64,000 nucleotides of DNA, taken from contig JAMDDV010000034.1 in assembly GCA_023488455.1 (NCBI GenBank), positions 89,760 through 153,759 of the forward strand, written 5' to 3'. Made by a program: the position numbers and the translations under genes. The notes beneath the pieces were generated by a model. It ran no database searches. It was not told the origin of the DNA and saw only the letters and a program-made list of their open reading frames with translations. This stretch comes from Actinomycetota bacterium (GTDB lineage: Bacteria; Actinomycetota; Humimicrobiia; Hakubellales; JAMDDV01). Shown here one piece after another: positions 29,069 through 38,493 of this stretch (within the stretch, counting starts at the first letter, position 1; every line of letters starts with the position of its first letter).

Positions 29069-29127
29069 TTAAAATTTTAACTCAAACAAAAGCTTTATTG
29101 TTAAACAAAATCAAATAGTTGTAGAAT
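29069..29127. promoter_or_regulatory. divergent promoter region with 12-bp palindrome
   Basis: TTAAAATTTTAA at 29069-29080 is a perfect palindrome that contains the minus-strand TAAAAT box for the methyltransferase. Rightward, TTGTTA (29098-29103) and TAGAAT (29122-29127) are 18 nt apart, and the next ATG is only 10 nt further on. Both genes lack a Shine-Dalgarno sequence. Confidence 0.4.
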
Positions 29128-29137
29128 AGCAAAATCG

Positions 29138-29944
29138 ATGGAAAAGATAGTCGCCATGCTACCGGTTTACAATGAAGAAAAAGCCATAGCCTCCGTGCTG
29201 GAGAGGTCAAGGAAGAGCGGCATCGACTTCTTCATAATAGTTAACGATGGCTCCAGGGACTCATCAGAATCCATCATCCTGGATTGGATTAAGAAGTACA
29301 ATAACTCGCTTTTGATCTCATTTTCCAAAAATCAGGGCATTGCAAAAGCAAAAGAGCTCGGGATGTCGGTAGTATGCAAACTCTTAAGTAAGGGCTTTAT
29401 AAAACCTTATGATGTGATAGTAAAATATGACACGGACGGTCAGCACCGCCCCGAATACATCCCGGAACTGCTCAAATACATGCGGGAAAAAGACCTGGAT
29501 TTCCTTCTTACTCGTCGTGACTTCTCGAAATACCCATTTAGCAAAAAGATAGGAAACATGGGAATATCGTTCATCGCAACACTGCTCACCGGCAAGCTTT
29601 TTTATGACTCAATGTCGGGATTAAAATTAATAAAAGCAAGCCTCATTCCCCAGATCCTGAGCTATTACTCGGGCTATAGATATGCTGCTGCTCAGGAGAT
29701 ATCAATGATACCGGCATACCTTAAATACAAAATTGATAACAGATATCCCATTGAAATCGACTTCTATAAAAAGGGTGCAAGCATAAGGGATGGCTTCAGC
29801 GTCTTCAGGATGAGCGTGAAGGTTTTCCTGCGATATATATTCAAGAGATCAGAGGAACCGTACCAGAAAGCAGAAAGAAACCTCAAAGAATTCTATAATG
29901 ATATAAGCAGGTTTCCTGAGATAAATAAACTTATACTGGAGTGA
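29138..29944 (+). CDS. GT2 glycosyltransferase (DPM-like, soluble)
   Basis: 268 aa with VAMLPVYNEEKAIASVLE, IVNDGSRDSS near 35, and the DXD-type KYDTDGQHRPEYI near 100. The RDFSKYPFSKKIGNMG and DSMSGLKLIKA blocks are typical of DPM1/DPMS-like transferases without C-terminal membrane helices. It probably makes a polyprenyl-phosphate sugar. It is the leader gene of a rightward operon with three SDR genes, 1 nt before the first of them. Confidence 0.85.
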   Translation: MEKIVAMLPVYNEEKAIASVLERSRKSGIDFFIIVNDGSRDSSESIILDWIKKYNNSLLISFSKNQGIAKAKELGMSVVCKLLSKGFIKPYDVIVKYDTDGQHRPEYIPELLKYMREKDLDFLLTRRDFSKYPFSKKIGNMGISFIATLLTGKLFYDSMSGLKLIKASLIPQILSYYSGYRYAAAQEISMIPAYLKYKIDNRYPIEIDFYKKGASIRDGFSVFRMSVKVFLRYIFKRSEEPYQKAERNLKEFYNDISRFPEINKLILE

Positions 29945-29945
29945 A

Positions 29946-30905
29946 ATGAGAGTACTTGTAACCGGTGCAGCTGGTCTTTACGGTGTTCATGTAGTTGACA
30001 GCCTTGTTAACAACGAAAACATCAGCGCAGTAATCGGAATTGATAACTTTTCAAGAAACTTCATAACCGAGGATATATTCTATCAAAACGAAAATTTCAA
30101 AAGGAAGTTCACCCTCATCCATGAGGGATTTGAGAACCTGACCACAAAAAGGCTCGACGAGTTCAGCATTGATGCGATAATTCACCTTGCTGCACTCGTC
30201 TCCATCCCGGAGTCCATGTTCATCCCCGAGAAATATTTCATGAACAACGAATACGGGACTTTCAACCTTCTGCAGGTGCTATACCGAACGAAAAACCAAC
30301 CACTTCTGGTCTACGCATCATCGCCCGAGGTATACGGTAACCCTAAATATTTCCCGATGGATATCAACCACCCTACTGATCCAAGAAGCATATATGCGGT
30401 CACCAAGCTAGCGGCAGAAAAACATTGCAAAGCAATGTATGAATGGTACAGCTACCCTGTGGTCATCATACGGAACTTCAATACATTTGGCCCAAACCAG
30501 AATCTCTGGACCTACGCTGCAGTCGTTCCAGAATTCATCGTTAGAGCAATAAAAGATGAACCGCTGATCGTTCATAACAGCGGAGATCAGACGCGAGATT
30601 TCATGTTCGTTCGCGATGCTGCTGACGCCTACGTGAAGGTGATACTGAAGAACAAGGAGCTCTCGGGTAAAACATTCAATATCGGGACCGGAAAGCAGGT
30701 CAATATAAAGGATCTTGCCAGGATGATAATTAAGCTCGCAAATTCGAAATCCAAGGTAATCTTTGAGAAGGGTAGACCTGCTGACCTGTTCGCGCTGCAT
30801 GCTGATATATCAAACACCATCACCGAAATTAACTGGAGGCCCAGGTACAGCCTTGAGGAGGGCCTCACCGAGACAATACAGTGGTACAGGAAACACCTCA
30901 AATGA
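29946..30905 (+). CDS. NAD-dependent epimerase/dehydratase (extended SDR)
   Basis: 319 aa. GAAGLYG is at 7-13, an unusual Leu-Tyr variant of the GxxGxxG motif. ASSPEVYG lies near 125, and the catalytic pair YAVTK is at 150-154. Nucleotide-sugar binding blocks are NFNTFGPNQN and GDQTRDFMFVRDAADAYV. It is a sugar-nucleotide epimerase or 4,6-dehydratase by family; the specific substrate is unclear. It is the first of three SDRs in tandem and overlaps the second by 4 nt (ATGA). Confidence 0.85.
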   Translation: MRVLVTGAAGLYGVHVVDSLVNNENISAVIGIDNFSRNFITEDIFYQNENFKRKFTLIHEGFENLTTKRLDEFSIDAIIHLAALVSIPESMFIPEKYFMNNEYGTFNLLQVLYRTKNQPLLVYASSPEVYGNPKYFPMDINHPTDPRSIYAVTKLAAEKHCKAMYEWYSYPVVIIRNFNTFGPNQNLWTYAAVVPEFIVRAIKDEPLIVHNSGDQTRDFMFVRDAADAYVKVILKNKELSGKTFNIGTGKQVNIKDLARMIIKLANSKSKVIFEKGRPADLFALHADISNTITEINWRPRYSLEEGLTETIQWYRKHLK

Positions 30906-31846
30906 AAGCTCTGGTGACCGGCGGGGCGGGCTTCATCGGCAGATGGGTAGTTAAAAAATTGTTTGATAGAGGGATTGGCTGCATCATAATCGATGACCTG
31001 TCCAGCGGGTCTGAGCACAACATCGAAGAATTTAAAGAACATTCAAATCTCCTAAATTTTGAGAAAGAAAACATCTCCAACAAGCCTTCAGTAGAAAGGA
31101 TGTTCTCCAGATTCAAACCTGATATCTGCTTTCACCTCGCGGCGAGGATAAACGTCCAGCAGAGCATAGATAACCCACATGACGTATTCAATAATGAGAT
31201 AATAGGTACTTTCAACATCCTTGAAGCATGCAGAAAATACAGTACAAAACTCGTACTTGTCAGTACATGCATGGTGTATGCTGAGTCAAAAGATGACAAG
31301 CCAATTAACGAAGGCTCAGAAACCCTGCCAAGATCTCCATACGCGGGCATGAAGCTTGCCTGTGAAAACCTGGCGACTTCATATTTCCACGCATATAGAT
31401 TACCCGTTACGGTTCTGCGGCCATTTAACACATATGGACCTTTTCAAAGGGCAGACGGTGAGGGCGGCGTGGTCGCGATCTTCCTGAGGAGCAGCCTGAT
31501 GAACGAACCGTTAAAGATATACGGAGATGGGACTCAGACAAGAGATCTGTTATTCGTCGAGGACTGTGCCGACTTCATAATAAGGGCGGCCTTTAGCAAC
31601 AGCGCACACGGAGAAATTATCAACGCAGGACTTGGACAGGACATCTCCATAAACGATCTGGCATCGCTAATTGCAGGGAAAGAAGCAGAAATCATTCACG
31701 TCCCACATATACACCCACAAAGTGAGATAATGAAACTATTATGCGACAACTCCAAGGCAAAGCAGCTCCTTGGTTGGGAACCAGAGACAAGCCTCACAGA
31801 GGGAATCAACAAGACAAGAGAATGGCTGAGAAGAAATATCCAATAA
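30902..31846 (+). CDS. NAD-dependent epimerase/dehydratase (extended SDR)
   Basis: 314 aa from the ATG that overlaps the previous stop; an in-frame GTG 21 nt earlier is rejected. GGAGFIG is at 7-13, VSTCMVYAES near 120, and YAGMK at 147-151. It is UDP-glucose 4-epimerase-like in length and in RPFNTYGPFQ and GDGTQTRDLLFVEDCADF. A Cys-Met replaces the usual Ser-Ser before VYA, although Ser and Thr remain at 121-122. Substrate is unknown. It is coupled to both SDR neighbours. Confidence 0.85.
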   Translation: MKALVTGGAGFIGRWVVKKLFDRGIGCIIIDDLSSGSEHNIEEFKEHSNLLNFEKENISNKPSVERMFSRFKPDICFHLAARINVQQSIDNPHDVFNNEIIGTFNILEACRKYSTKLVLVSTCMVYAESKDDKPINEGSETLPRSPYAGMKLACENLATSYFHAYRLPVTVLRPFNTYGPFQRADGEGGVVAIFLRSSLMNEPLKIYGDGTQTRDLLFVEDCADFIIRAAFSNSAHGEIINAGLGQDISINDLASLIAGKEAEIIHVPHIHPQSEIMKLLCDNSKAKQLLGWEPETSLTEGINKTREWLRRNIQ

Positions 31847-32715
31847 GATTGGGCATAACCGGAGGAACCGGCTTCATTGGCACTCATCTCATCGCCGAGC
31901 TGAACAGGAGCAGGGATAGATACCAGGTAGAGATATTCGACATCGAAAGGCAAGACCTCTTCCAACCCAAAACCTATGTGGAATTCCTGAAGGACAAGGA
32001 CGTCTTCATACATCTGGCTGGCGCTATGAGGGAAAGCCAGGATGAAATCTTCAGGGTTAACATCTTTGGCACATACTGCCTTCTGAAGGGAATCTCAGAC
32101 TTCAACGGTTCAAAACCAAAGGTCATATTGTCATCCTCGACACAGATATATTCAACAACTGAAGAACCGTTCTGGCACGATGAGCAGAGCCAGAATATAG
32201 GGCTCACCCCTTACGGACTCTCTAAATTATATGCAGAGGAGACGTTAAAACAGTTCTGCATCAAGGGTACTGTAAAAGGCCTGGCGCTCAGATTTTCAAA
32301 CATTTACGGCCCTGGAGGCAGACCGTTTTACAACTCGGCTGTCCAGACTTTCTTATGCCAGTCAGTGAAAAAACAGAAAATAGTGGTGAACGGCACCGGG
32401 AATCAGGGAAGGGATTTTCTCTATGTAAAAGATGCGATAAACGCAATACTGCTGGCGATCGATTACGAACCCGATTCATTCGAACTGTTTAATATATGCT
32501 CAGGTAAGCTCACAACCTTAAACGATATCCTGAAAAGTATAAAATCAAACCTTGGATGCGACATCGAAGTTGAATATAATCCAGGGAAAGAAGGGCTAAA
32601 TTTTTTAATTGGAGACCCCCAAAAGGCAAAAAATAGGTTAAACTTTGAGACAGGAACTCCGATTGAAGAAGGGCTGAGGGAAACCTTTGAGTGGATGAAG
32701 AAGACGGAGATTTAG
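31822..32715 (+). CDS. NAD-dependent epimerase/dehydratase (extended SDR)
   Basis: 297 aa from ATG 31822 (MAEKKYPIRL). The frame is open back to 31741, but that part lies inside the previous gene. GGTGFIG is at 14-20, SSSTQIYS near 105-111 and YGLSK at 131-135. It is the shortest of the three tandem SDRs. The FSNIYGPGGRPFYN and GTGNQGRDFLYVKDAI blocks place it among sugar-nucleotide modifying SDRs. It overlaps its predecessor by 25 nt and abuts the GT2 gene that follows. Confidence 0.84.
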   Translation: MAEKKYPIRLGITGGTGFIGTHLIAELNRSRDRYQVEIFDIERQDLFQPKTYVEFLKDKDVFIHLAGAMRESQDEIFRVNIFGTYCLLKGISDFNGSKPKVILSSSTQIYSTTEEPFWHDEQSQNIGLTPYGLSKLYAEETLKQFCIKGTVKGLALRFSNIYGPGGRPFYNSAVQTFLCQSVKKQKIVVNGTGNQGRDFLYVKDAINAILLAIDYEPDSFELFNICSGKLTTLNDILKSIKSNLGCDIEVEYNPGKEGLNFLIGDPQKAKNRLNFETGTPIEEGLRETFEWMKKTEI

Positions 32716-33654
32716 TTGGATAAAACACTATCAATAGTAATTCCTGTCTATAATGAAAAGGAAAACATCGAAGATCTTTATAACGAGATAAGCTCAGTGC
32801 TCTCCGGTATGAATATTAAGAGCGAAATCATATTTGTTGATGACGGAAGCAGAGACGACAGCCTGGAACTTCTCACAGACCTGTTCAAAAAACGGGAAAA
32901 TATCAAGGTGATATCATTCAGAAAAAACTTCGGTAAGGCCTCCGCGCTCATGGCAGGATTTAAGGATACATCTGGTGACATCATCATCACGATGGATGGC
33001 GACCTTCAAGATGATCCAAGCGAGATACCAAGATTCCTTAAAGAGATAGAAAAAGGCTTTGACCTCATATCCGGCTGGAAGTTCAAAAGAAATGACCCCC
33101 TGGTAAAGATCATCCCTTCGAAGATCTTCAACGTGGTGACCTCACTGTTCACTAACATAAAGCTGCACGATTTCAACTGCGGCTTCAAGGCTTATAGAAG
33201 AGATGTTGTTGATGATCTGAACATATACGGTGAGCTGCATAGGTTCATCCCCGTGCTTGTGGCGCAGCGTGGCTTCATGGTTGGTGAGATAAAGATAAAC
33301 CACAGGCCAAGAAAACACGGGAAGTCCAAATACGGGGTAGGAAGATTCATCAAAGGCTTTATAGACTTCATCACAGTGCTATTTATTACCAACTTTATGC
33401 AGAGACCATCTCATTTCTTCACAACCACAGGAATAATTTTCGCATCAGGTGGACTTGGTATAAATGCGTACATTACATATCTTAGGATTAGCACAGGTAA
33501 CATCCAGAACAGGTTCCCTCTTCTCATGCTCGGTATACTGCTCATGACCCTTGGTTTTCAGTTCATATTTACAGGGCTGCTCGCCGAGATGATCGCAAGA
33601 AGTTATTCAAAAACTGAGCCGGACTATTCGATAAAAGTCAGACTTTCTCACTGA
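32716..33654 (+). CDS. GT2 polyprenyl-phosphate sugar transferase (DPM1/GtrB-like)
   Basis: 312 aa from TTG, with GGAGATTTAG just before it. GT2 motifs are LSIVIPVYNEKENI, FVDDGSRDDS, MDGDLQDDPSEI (DXD) and HDFNCGFKAYRRDV. NHRPRKHGKSKYGVGRFIKGF lies before two C-terminal membrane helices. It is closely similar in layout to the GT2 at 4279-5244. It catalyses sugar transfer to polyprenyl phosphate, giving the donor used by GT-C enzymes. Stop and next start overlap (TGATG). Confidence 0.88.
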   Translation: MDKTLSIVIPVYNEKENIEDLYNEISSVLSGMNIKSEIIFVDDGSRDDSLELLTDLFKKRENIKVISFRKNFGKASALMAGFKDTSGDIIITMDGDLQDDPSEIPRFLKEIEKGFDLISGWKFKRNDPLVKIIPSKIFNVVTSLFTNIKLHDFNCGFKAYRRDVVDDLNIYGELHRFIPVLVAQRGFMVGEIKINHRPRKHGKSKYGVGRFIKGFIDFITVLFITNFMQRPSHFFTTTGIIFASGGLGINAYITYLRISTGNIQNRFPLLMLGILLMTLGFQFIFTGLLAEMIARSYSKTEPDYSIKVRLSH

Positions 33655-34835
33655 TGAAGGTATGCCACGTAGTATCAACTTTCCCACGCAGCGAAGATGA
33701 TCCTGAAGTCCCCTGGTTAGCTGAGCTGCTCAAACAGCTAAGAGAGCAGAACATAGAAGTAAAAGTCTTCTCTCCTGCTTATAAAGGTTTAAAGGATCAC
33801 GAGATATCAGGAATCCCGGTTAAAAGATTCCGCTACTTTTTTAAAAGATTTGAGACCCTCACCCATGAAGAGGGGGCGACGAACAAGATGAGAAACCCCA
33901 TCTATTGGCCGCTTCCCCTTTTTTACCTATTTTTTGGAGCGATTACTTTCCTCAAATTCTGTAAAGAAGAGGGTTTTGATCTGATTCATGTGCACTGGCC
34001 AATGCCGCATGCAATTTTTGGATATCTTGCAAAAAAGATACAGAAGATACCTTTTGTATCCACCTTTTACACCGCCGAGATCGTGCTCACAAACAGGGTC
34101 AAGCCCTTGAAAATCCTGCTAAGAAAGCTGCTAAGGCATTCAGCAAAAATCATTGCGATATCTTCATATACTAAGTCAGAGTTGCAGAAAATAACAGGGC
34201 TGAATTCATCAGTCATACCTTACGGATCAACGTTCCCGCCAGTGGAAAAAACCCGATCACCCAAAAAAACCTCGGATAAATGGAGACTATTGTTTGTCGG
34301 AAGACTTATAGAAAGAAAGGGATTAAATTACCTCCTTCAAGCGATCCCGCTGCTCATGGATAACTATGATGTCAAACTACACATTGTCGGAAGCGGTAAT
34401 CAGTCATCCCACTTACAAGACCTGGCCCGCCAGCTTGGCATAACAGATAATGTCATCTTCGAGGGGAAGGTACCAAATTCAAGACTGAAAGAACTCTACA
34501 AAAAGTGCGATATATTCGTCTTACCATCAATAGTTGACAGCAGAGGAGAGACAGAAGGGCTTGGTGTCGTGCTTCTGGAAGCACTCTCATATAGAATGCC
34601 GGTGGTCGCAAGCGATGTGGGCGGGATCACCGATGTAATAAAGTACGGTAAAACCGGATACCTTGCAAAACAAAAAGACCCACGATCACTTGCTGATAAA
34701 ATAATGACCGTGATAGAAAACCACGAAGAATCGCTGCGGATATCAGAAGCGGGATTAAAATTCTCGAATAACTACTTCAACTGGGACAGAATTACAAACG
34801 AAATCAATACTATCTACAGCAACACAGTACATTAG
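33654..34835 (+). CDS. GT4 glycosyltransferase
   Basis: 393 aa. The N-terminal half has [23 protein letters not shown] and [15 protein letters not shown]. The C-terminal half has [17 protein letters not shown] near 215, [12 protein letters not shown], and the [24 protein letters not shown] donor-binding block near 300. This is a standard two-domain GT-B enzyme of normal length. It is the last gene of the 29-34.8 kb operon and overlaps the convergent fusion gene by 4 nt. Substrate is unknown. Confidence 0.9.
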   Translation: MKVCHVVSTFPRSEDDPEVPWLAELLKQLREQNIEVKVFSPAYKGLKDHEISGIPVKRFRYFFKRFETLTHEEGATNKMRNPIYWPLPLFYLFFGAITFLKFCKEEGFDLIHVHWPMPHAIFGYLAKKIQKIPFVSTFYTAEIVLTNRVKPLKILLRKLLRHSAKIIAISSYTKSELQKITGLNSSVIPYGSTFPPVEKTRSPKKTSDKWRLLFVGRLIERKGLNYLLQAIPLLMDNYDVKLHIVGSGNQSSHLQDLARQLGITDNVIFEGKVPNSRLKELYKKCDIFVLPSIVDSRGETEGLGVVLLEALSYRMPVVASDVGGITDVIKYGKTGYLAKQKDPRSLADKIMTVIENHEESLRISEAGLKFSNNYFNWDRITNEINTIYSNTVH

Positions 34836-36490
34836 GAAACGAACCTGTACTTGAGCAGAGTCCAGAGGGCTATTATGCCGTCCCGCCAGGATATCTTCTT
34901 ACCCTCCTTCTTCTCCCGCCCCGCATATGACACCGGGACCTCATAGATGCGGAGCCCCTTTCGACAAAATTTCGCTGTCAGCTCCGGTTCTATCTCAAAC
35001 CTCTTTGATTTAAGCGTTATGCCCTCAAGGCTCTCCCTAGTAAAAAGTTTATAGCCTGTCTCCATATCGGATATCGTGGTGTTGTATAAAATGTTAGTCA
35101 CAAGTGAAAGTAACTTATTCCCCAACATATGCCAGAAAAGCATGTCCCTTCTTTCTCCCGTAAAACGCGAACCATATACGACCTGTGATTTGCCATCGAT
35201 GATCGGCTTCAACATCTTCCTGTAATCATGAGGGTCATACTCCATATCTGCGTCCTGCATGATTATGTAATCACCAGTCGCGACCGAGATACCAGTCCTT
35301 ATTGCAGCACCTTTACCCCTGTTTTTATCATGAAAAATAATTTTAATTGAGGGATCATCCAGGTTGTTCAATACCTCTTTTGTCCCATCATTTGATCCAT
35401 CATCAATCACTATTATTTCCTTTTCAAGGTCTGGCACCTCGGTATATTTAACCTTTGTGATAGCTTCGAGGATAGTATTTTTTTCATTAAATACAGGCAT
35501 GATTATCGAGAGCTTTTTTAACCTCAAAGCACTCAGATCAACGTTTACATATTCAGCGTGATTCTTAGCAAAGAACTCGATTGTCCTGCTCAAGCCCTCC
35601 TGCAGCGATATCTTTGGTTCCCATCCAAGCAAAGCTCTTGCCTTTGAAATATCGGGCCTTCGCTGCAAAGGATCATCCTTAGGAAGAGGCATAAAGACTA
35701 TCTCAGAAGAAGAATTGCAGAGCGTCTTGATATACCTGGACAGCTCAAAAACTGTTATTTCAAATGGATTGCCAAGATTGATGACCTGGCCAATAGTATC
35801 CTCGCTTCTTACTGCCCCATCTATACCCTCAACCAAATCATCTACATAGCAGAAGCTACGTGTCTGCTTGCCATCGCCATAGATCGTAATGGGCCTGTTA
35901 TTCAAACATTCGGAGATAAAGTTGGGTATGACCCGCCCATCGTTCAACCTCATGCGTGGACCATAAGTATTAAAAATCCTGATTATGGTGTATTTAATCC
36001 CATGGACTCTGCCATAGGATATGGTCAGTGCCTCCGAAAACCTCTTGGATTCATCATAGCACGACCTTGGCCCTATTGGATTCACGTTACCGTGGTATTC
36101 CTCCTTCTGTGGGCTTACATCTGGGTCACCGTAAACTTCAGATGTAGATGCGATTAGTATCCTACAGTCGTTCTTGCATGCCAGCTCAAGCATGTTAAGG
36201 GTTCCAATGGAATTAACGAGCATAGTCTCAATCGGAAGATTGGCATAATCAATTGGACTCGCGGGACTTGCGAAATGCAGAATCAGATCGATCTTCTCAT
36301 CTATATTTATTGGCTTTACAATGTCATGTTCAATAAACCAAAAGTTGGGATCATCTATGAAGTTTTTAATATTATCCCTGTTGCCGGTGATGAAATTATC
36401 AACTGCTATCACACGCTTCTTTTCAGCAAGCAATCTTTCGCACAGATGCGATCCAATAAAACCTGCTCCACCAGTCACAAGTATATTCAT
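34832..36490 (-). CDS. fusion: UDP-glucuronate decarboxylase (UXS)-like SDR + GT2
   Basis: 552 aa. Residues 1-315 are an extended SDR with GGAGFIG at 7-13 and catalytic YDESK at 145-149. UXS hallmarks are [11 protein letters not shown] near 72, [14 protein letters not shown] near 115, [11 protein letters not shown], and [18 protein letters not shown] near 174. Such enzymes convert UDP-glucuronate to UDP-xylose. Residues 326-552 are a DPM-like GT2 with [18 protein letters not shown] at 363-366, QDADMEYDP near 412 and DMETGYKLF, without terminal membrane helices. The reading frame is continuous across the junction. ATG 36490 is chosen over a GTG two codons earlier. One protein would make a donor and transfer it, or transfer a sugar derived from it. 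Confidence 0.88.
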   Translation of the reverse strand: MNILVTGGAGFIGSHLCERLLAEKKRVIAVDNFITGNRDNIKNFIDDPNFWFIEHDIVKPINIDEKIDLILHFASPASPIDYANLPIETMLVNSIGTLNMLELACKNDCRILIASTSEVYGDPDVSPQKEEYHGNVNPIGPRSCYDESKRFSEALTISYGRVHGIKYTIIRIFNTYGPRMRLNDGRVIPNFISECLNNRPITIYGDGKQTRSFCYVDDLVEGIDGAVRSEDTIGQVINLGNPFEITVFELSRYIKTLCNSSSEIVFMPLPKDDPLQRRPDISKARALLGWEPKISLQEGLSRTIEFFAKNHAEYVNVDLSALRLKKLSIIMPVFNEKNTILEAITKVKYTEVPDLEKEIIVIDDGSNDGTKEVLNNLDDPSIKIIFHDKNRGKGAAIRTGISVATGDYIIMQDADMEYDPHDYRKMLKPIIDGKSQVVYGSRFTGERRDMLFWHMLGNKLLSLVTNILYNTTISDMETGYKLFTRESLEGITLKSKRFEIEPELTAKFCRKGLRIYEVPVSYAGREKKEGKKISWRDGIIALWTLLKYRFVS

Positions 36491-36643
36491 CCACACCCCA
36501 GACTTAATTTAAGAAGTTCTCACTAATTCTAAGTTTAACAATTTTAAATAAAATCTTCTTTTTTTAACAGGAAAAATTGTAATTATCATCCTAGAACTTG
36601 CAAAATACGGATATCAAATATATCATACTAATGGTGATTTGGT

Positions 36644-36904
36644 ATGAAATCTTTGAATAAAGTAAGAATTGGGAAGAAAGGGCAAATTGTAGTCCCCAAA
36701 AAGATAAGAGATAGCTTGAAACTCCGGGATGATTCAATCCTCACCATCTATCAAGATGGGAGTAAAATTATCTTAGTACCAACCAGTAATATAGGAACTG
36801 CTACTCGAGGTATATTAAGGGGAACATGGGGTAAGACTAAACAAGAAATCGACGACAACCTAAAAAAAGAAAGGGATAGTTGGGACAGAGAGTTCAAGAT
36901 TTAG
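36644..36904 (+). CDS. vapB: AbrB/SpoVT-type antitoxin
   Basis: 86 aa with the swapped-hairpin DNA-binding domain at the N-terminus (VRIGKKGQIVVPKKIRDSL near 6-25) and a charged C-terminal tail (KQEIDDNLKKERDSW) that would bind the toxin. It is preceded by GGTGATTTGG. It overlaps the PIN gene by 25 nt, the usual antitoxin-first arrangement, and probably represses its own operon. The pair sits between two glycan operons and is not obviously related to them. Confidence 0.88.
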   Translation: MKSLNKVRIGKKGQIVVPKKIRDSLKLRDDSILTIYQDGSKIILVPTSNIGTATRGILRGTWGKTKQEIDDNLKKERDSWDREFKI

Positions 36905-37344
36905 TAGGTTCTTTCACATTAAATACAACCATTGCATTAGACACACCTTTTCTCATTTATCATCTTGAGGATACAAAACCATATTCAGAAAAAACTACTA
37001 TCATCCTGGACACCATCGGAAGAAAAAACTCTACAGCTATTATAAGCCTTATCAGTTATACCGAACTTTTGGTTGAAATTTTAAAGAAAGAAAATATAGA
37101 ACTGGCCACAAATGTTCGCGCCTTTTTCGAAAATAATCCGTTCATCAATATATTAGATTTTAGGCTTGAAATAGCAGAGTACGCAGCAAAGATACGAAGC
37201 AATACAAACCTGGGATTGGCAGATTCAATAATAATTGCAACTGCACAAAATTCAAATGCAAAATATTTAATTACAAATGATAAAAAAATACCAAAAGCAC
37301 AAATCTCAGATGTGGAAATTATCCTCTTAGACGAACTTAGTTAA
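36880..37344 (+). CDS. vapC: PIN-domain ribonuclease toxin (VapC-like)
   Basis: About 154 aa from TTG 36880, preceded by AAAGGG; the true start could be a few codons later. PIN acidic residues appear at IALDTPFLIYHLED (first Asp), SLISYTELLVEIL (Glu) and NLGLADSIIIATAQ (third Asp). The end, AKYLITNDKKI, matches the last acidic position. All four catalytic positions look intact, so an active Mg-dependent RNase is likely. It is paired with the AbrB-type antitoxin. Confidence 0.85.
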   Translation: MGQRVQDLVGSFTLNTTIALDTPFLIYHLEDTKPYSEKTTIILDTIGRKNSTAIISLISYTELLVEILKKENIELATNVRAFFENNPFINILDFRLEIAEYAAKIRSNTNLGLADSIIIATAQNSNAKYLITNDKKIPKAQISDVEIILLDELS

Positions 37345-37382
37345 TGTAATCAAAAATACAAAGTGTAAAATTAGGAAATGTC

Positions 37383-38489
37383 TTGAAGATACTATATTTG
37401 ATTTACGATGATATAAATAACCCATGGTGCGGCGGCGGCGGAAGCGTCAGAGCAATGGAGTCCGCGAAAAACCTTCCTGATGGCGACAACATTACTATCA
37501 TAACAGGCAACTATCCATCGGCAAAAAATCATGAAGAGAGAAACCTGAAAATCGTAAGAAGTGGATCGAGAAAGGGCAACCTCATCAGCAGGCTAACTTT
37601 CACTTTTTCAGCAAAAAGATACATTAGAGCAGAAAATCCTGACATCATTGTTGTCAGTTTTTCTGAATTGACTCCAATCCTTTTCTTCAAGAAAACAAAA
37701 ATGCCCAGAGTGGCAATAATGCACCATATACTCGGTGAGCACAGTTTTAGGAAATTCAAAATATTTGGTTTTATCCCCCATCTTACACAGTTTCTTGGAG
37801 TGAGAAGCTACAACAATATCATCGTCGTATCCAAGGAGCTGGAAGAGAAATTAAAGAATAGATTTCCTAAAAAAAGGGTGACCTTCATACCCAATGGAAT
37901 AGACAGAAGGCTCTTCGCGACAAAGCCAGAGAGCAGCAAAAACATACTGTTCCTTGGCAGACTTGACATATACATGAAAGGACTTGACATCCTGCTCGCG
38001 GCTTTCGCTGAGCTTATCAAAGACGCCCCAGATATCAGGCTTCAGATAGCAGGCCGAGGTCCGGCCAAAACGGTTCAGAGGATCAAAAAAACTATCTCAA
38101 GTCTGCAACTGCAAGATGGCGTTAAGCTACTCTTAGATATTGATGATCAAACTAAATTTGAACTGCTATCAAAGTGCCTTTTTTTCTGCATGCCCTCAAG
38201 ATATGAGGGCTGGGGAATAACTGCAGTGGAGGCTGCTGCGTGCAGCAAGGCGATCGTCGCAACGAATATTCCTGGCCTGAGGGAAGCAGTTAGAGAAAAT
38301 TATAATGCCATCCTCGTGAACCCAGACAGTGTGAATGAACTTAGCGCAGCAATGAAAACGTTGATCACCGATAAGGATAAGAGGAAGGAGCTTGAAGCAA
38401 ATTCAAGAAGATGGGCAGATAAGTTCAGTTGGGAGAGTACCTCGGTCAAGGAGCTAAACTTTTACAGAGAGGTGATATCAGGGAACTGA
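37383..38489 (+). CDS. GT4 glycosyltransferase
   Basis: 368 aa from TTG with TAGGAAA upstream. The N-terminal glycine-rich CGGGGSVRAME loop near 18 binds the acceptor or phosphate side. The C-terminal half has ILFLGRLDIYMKGLDILL near 185, LQIAGRGPA, and the MPSRYEGWGITAVEAAACSKAIVATN donor-binding block near 278. Length is normal. It starts a three-gene run with a methyltransferase and another GT4. Confidence 0.9.
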   Translation: MKILYLIYDDINNPWCGGGGSVRAMESAKNLPDGDNITIITGNYPSAKNHEERNLKIVRSGSRKGNLISRLTFTFSAKRYIRAENPDIIVVSFSELTPILFFKKTKMPRVAIMHHILGEHSFRKFKIFGFIPHLTQFLGVRSYNNIIVVSKELEEKLKNRFPKKRVTFIPNGIDRRLFATKPESSKNILFLGRLDIYMKGLDILLAAFAELIKDAPDIRLQIAGRGPAKTVQRIKKTISSLQLQDGVKLLLDIDDQTKFELLSKCLFFCMPSRYEGWGITAVEAAACSKAIVATNIPGLREAVRENYNAILVNPDSVNELSAAMKTLITDKDKRKELEANSRRWADKFSWESTSVKELNFYREVISGN

Positions 38490-38493
38490 ACCC

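Noticed and set aside
31741..31821. Upstream extension of the third tandem SDR
   Set aside because: It is the out-of-frame 3' end of the second SDR; the Rossmann fold begins after ATG 31822.
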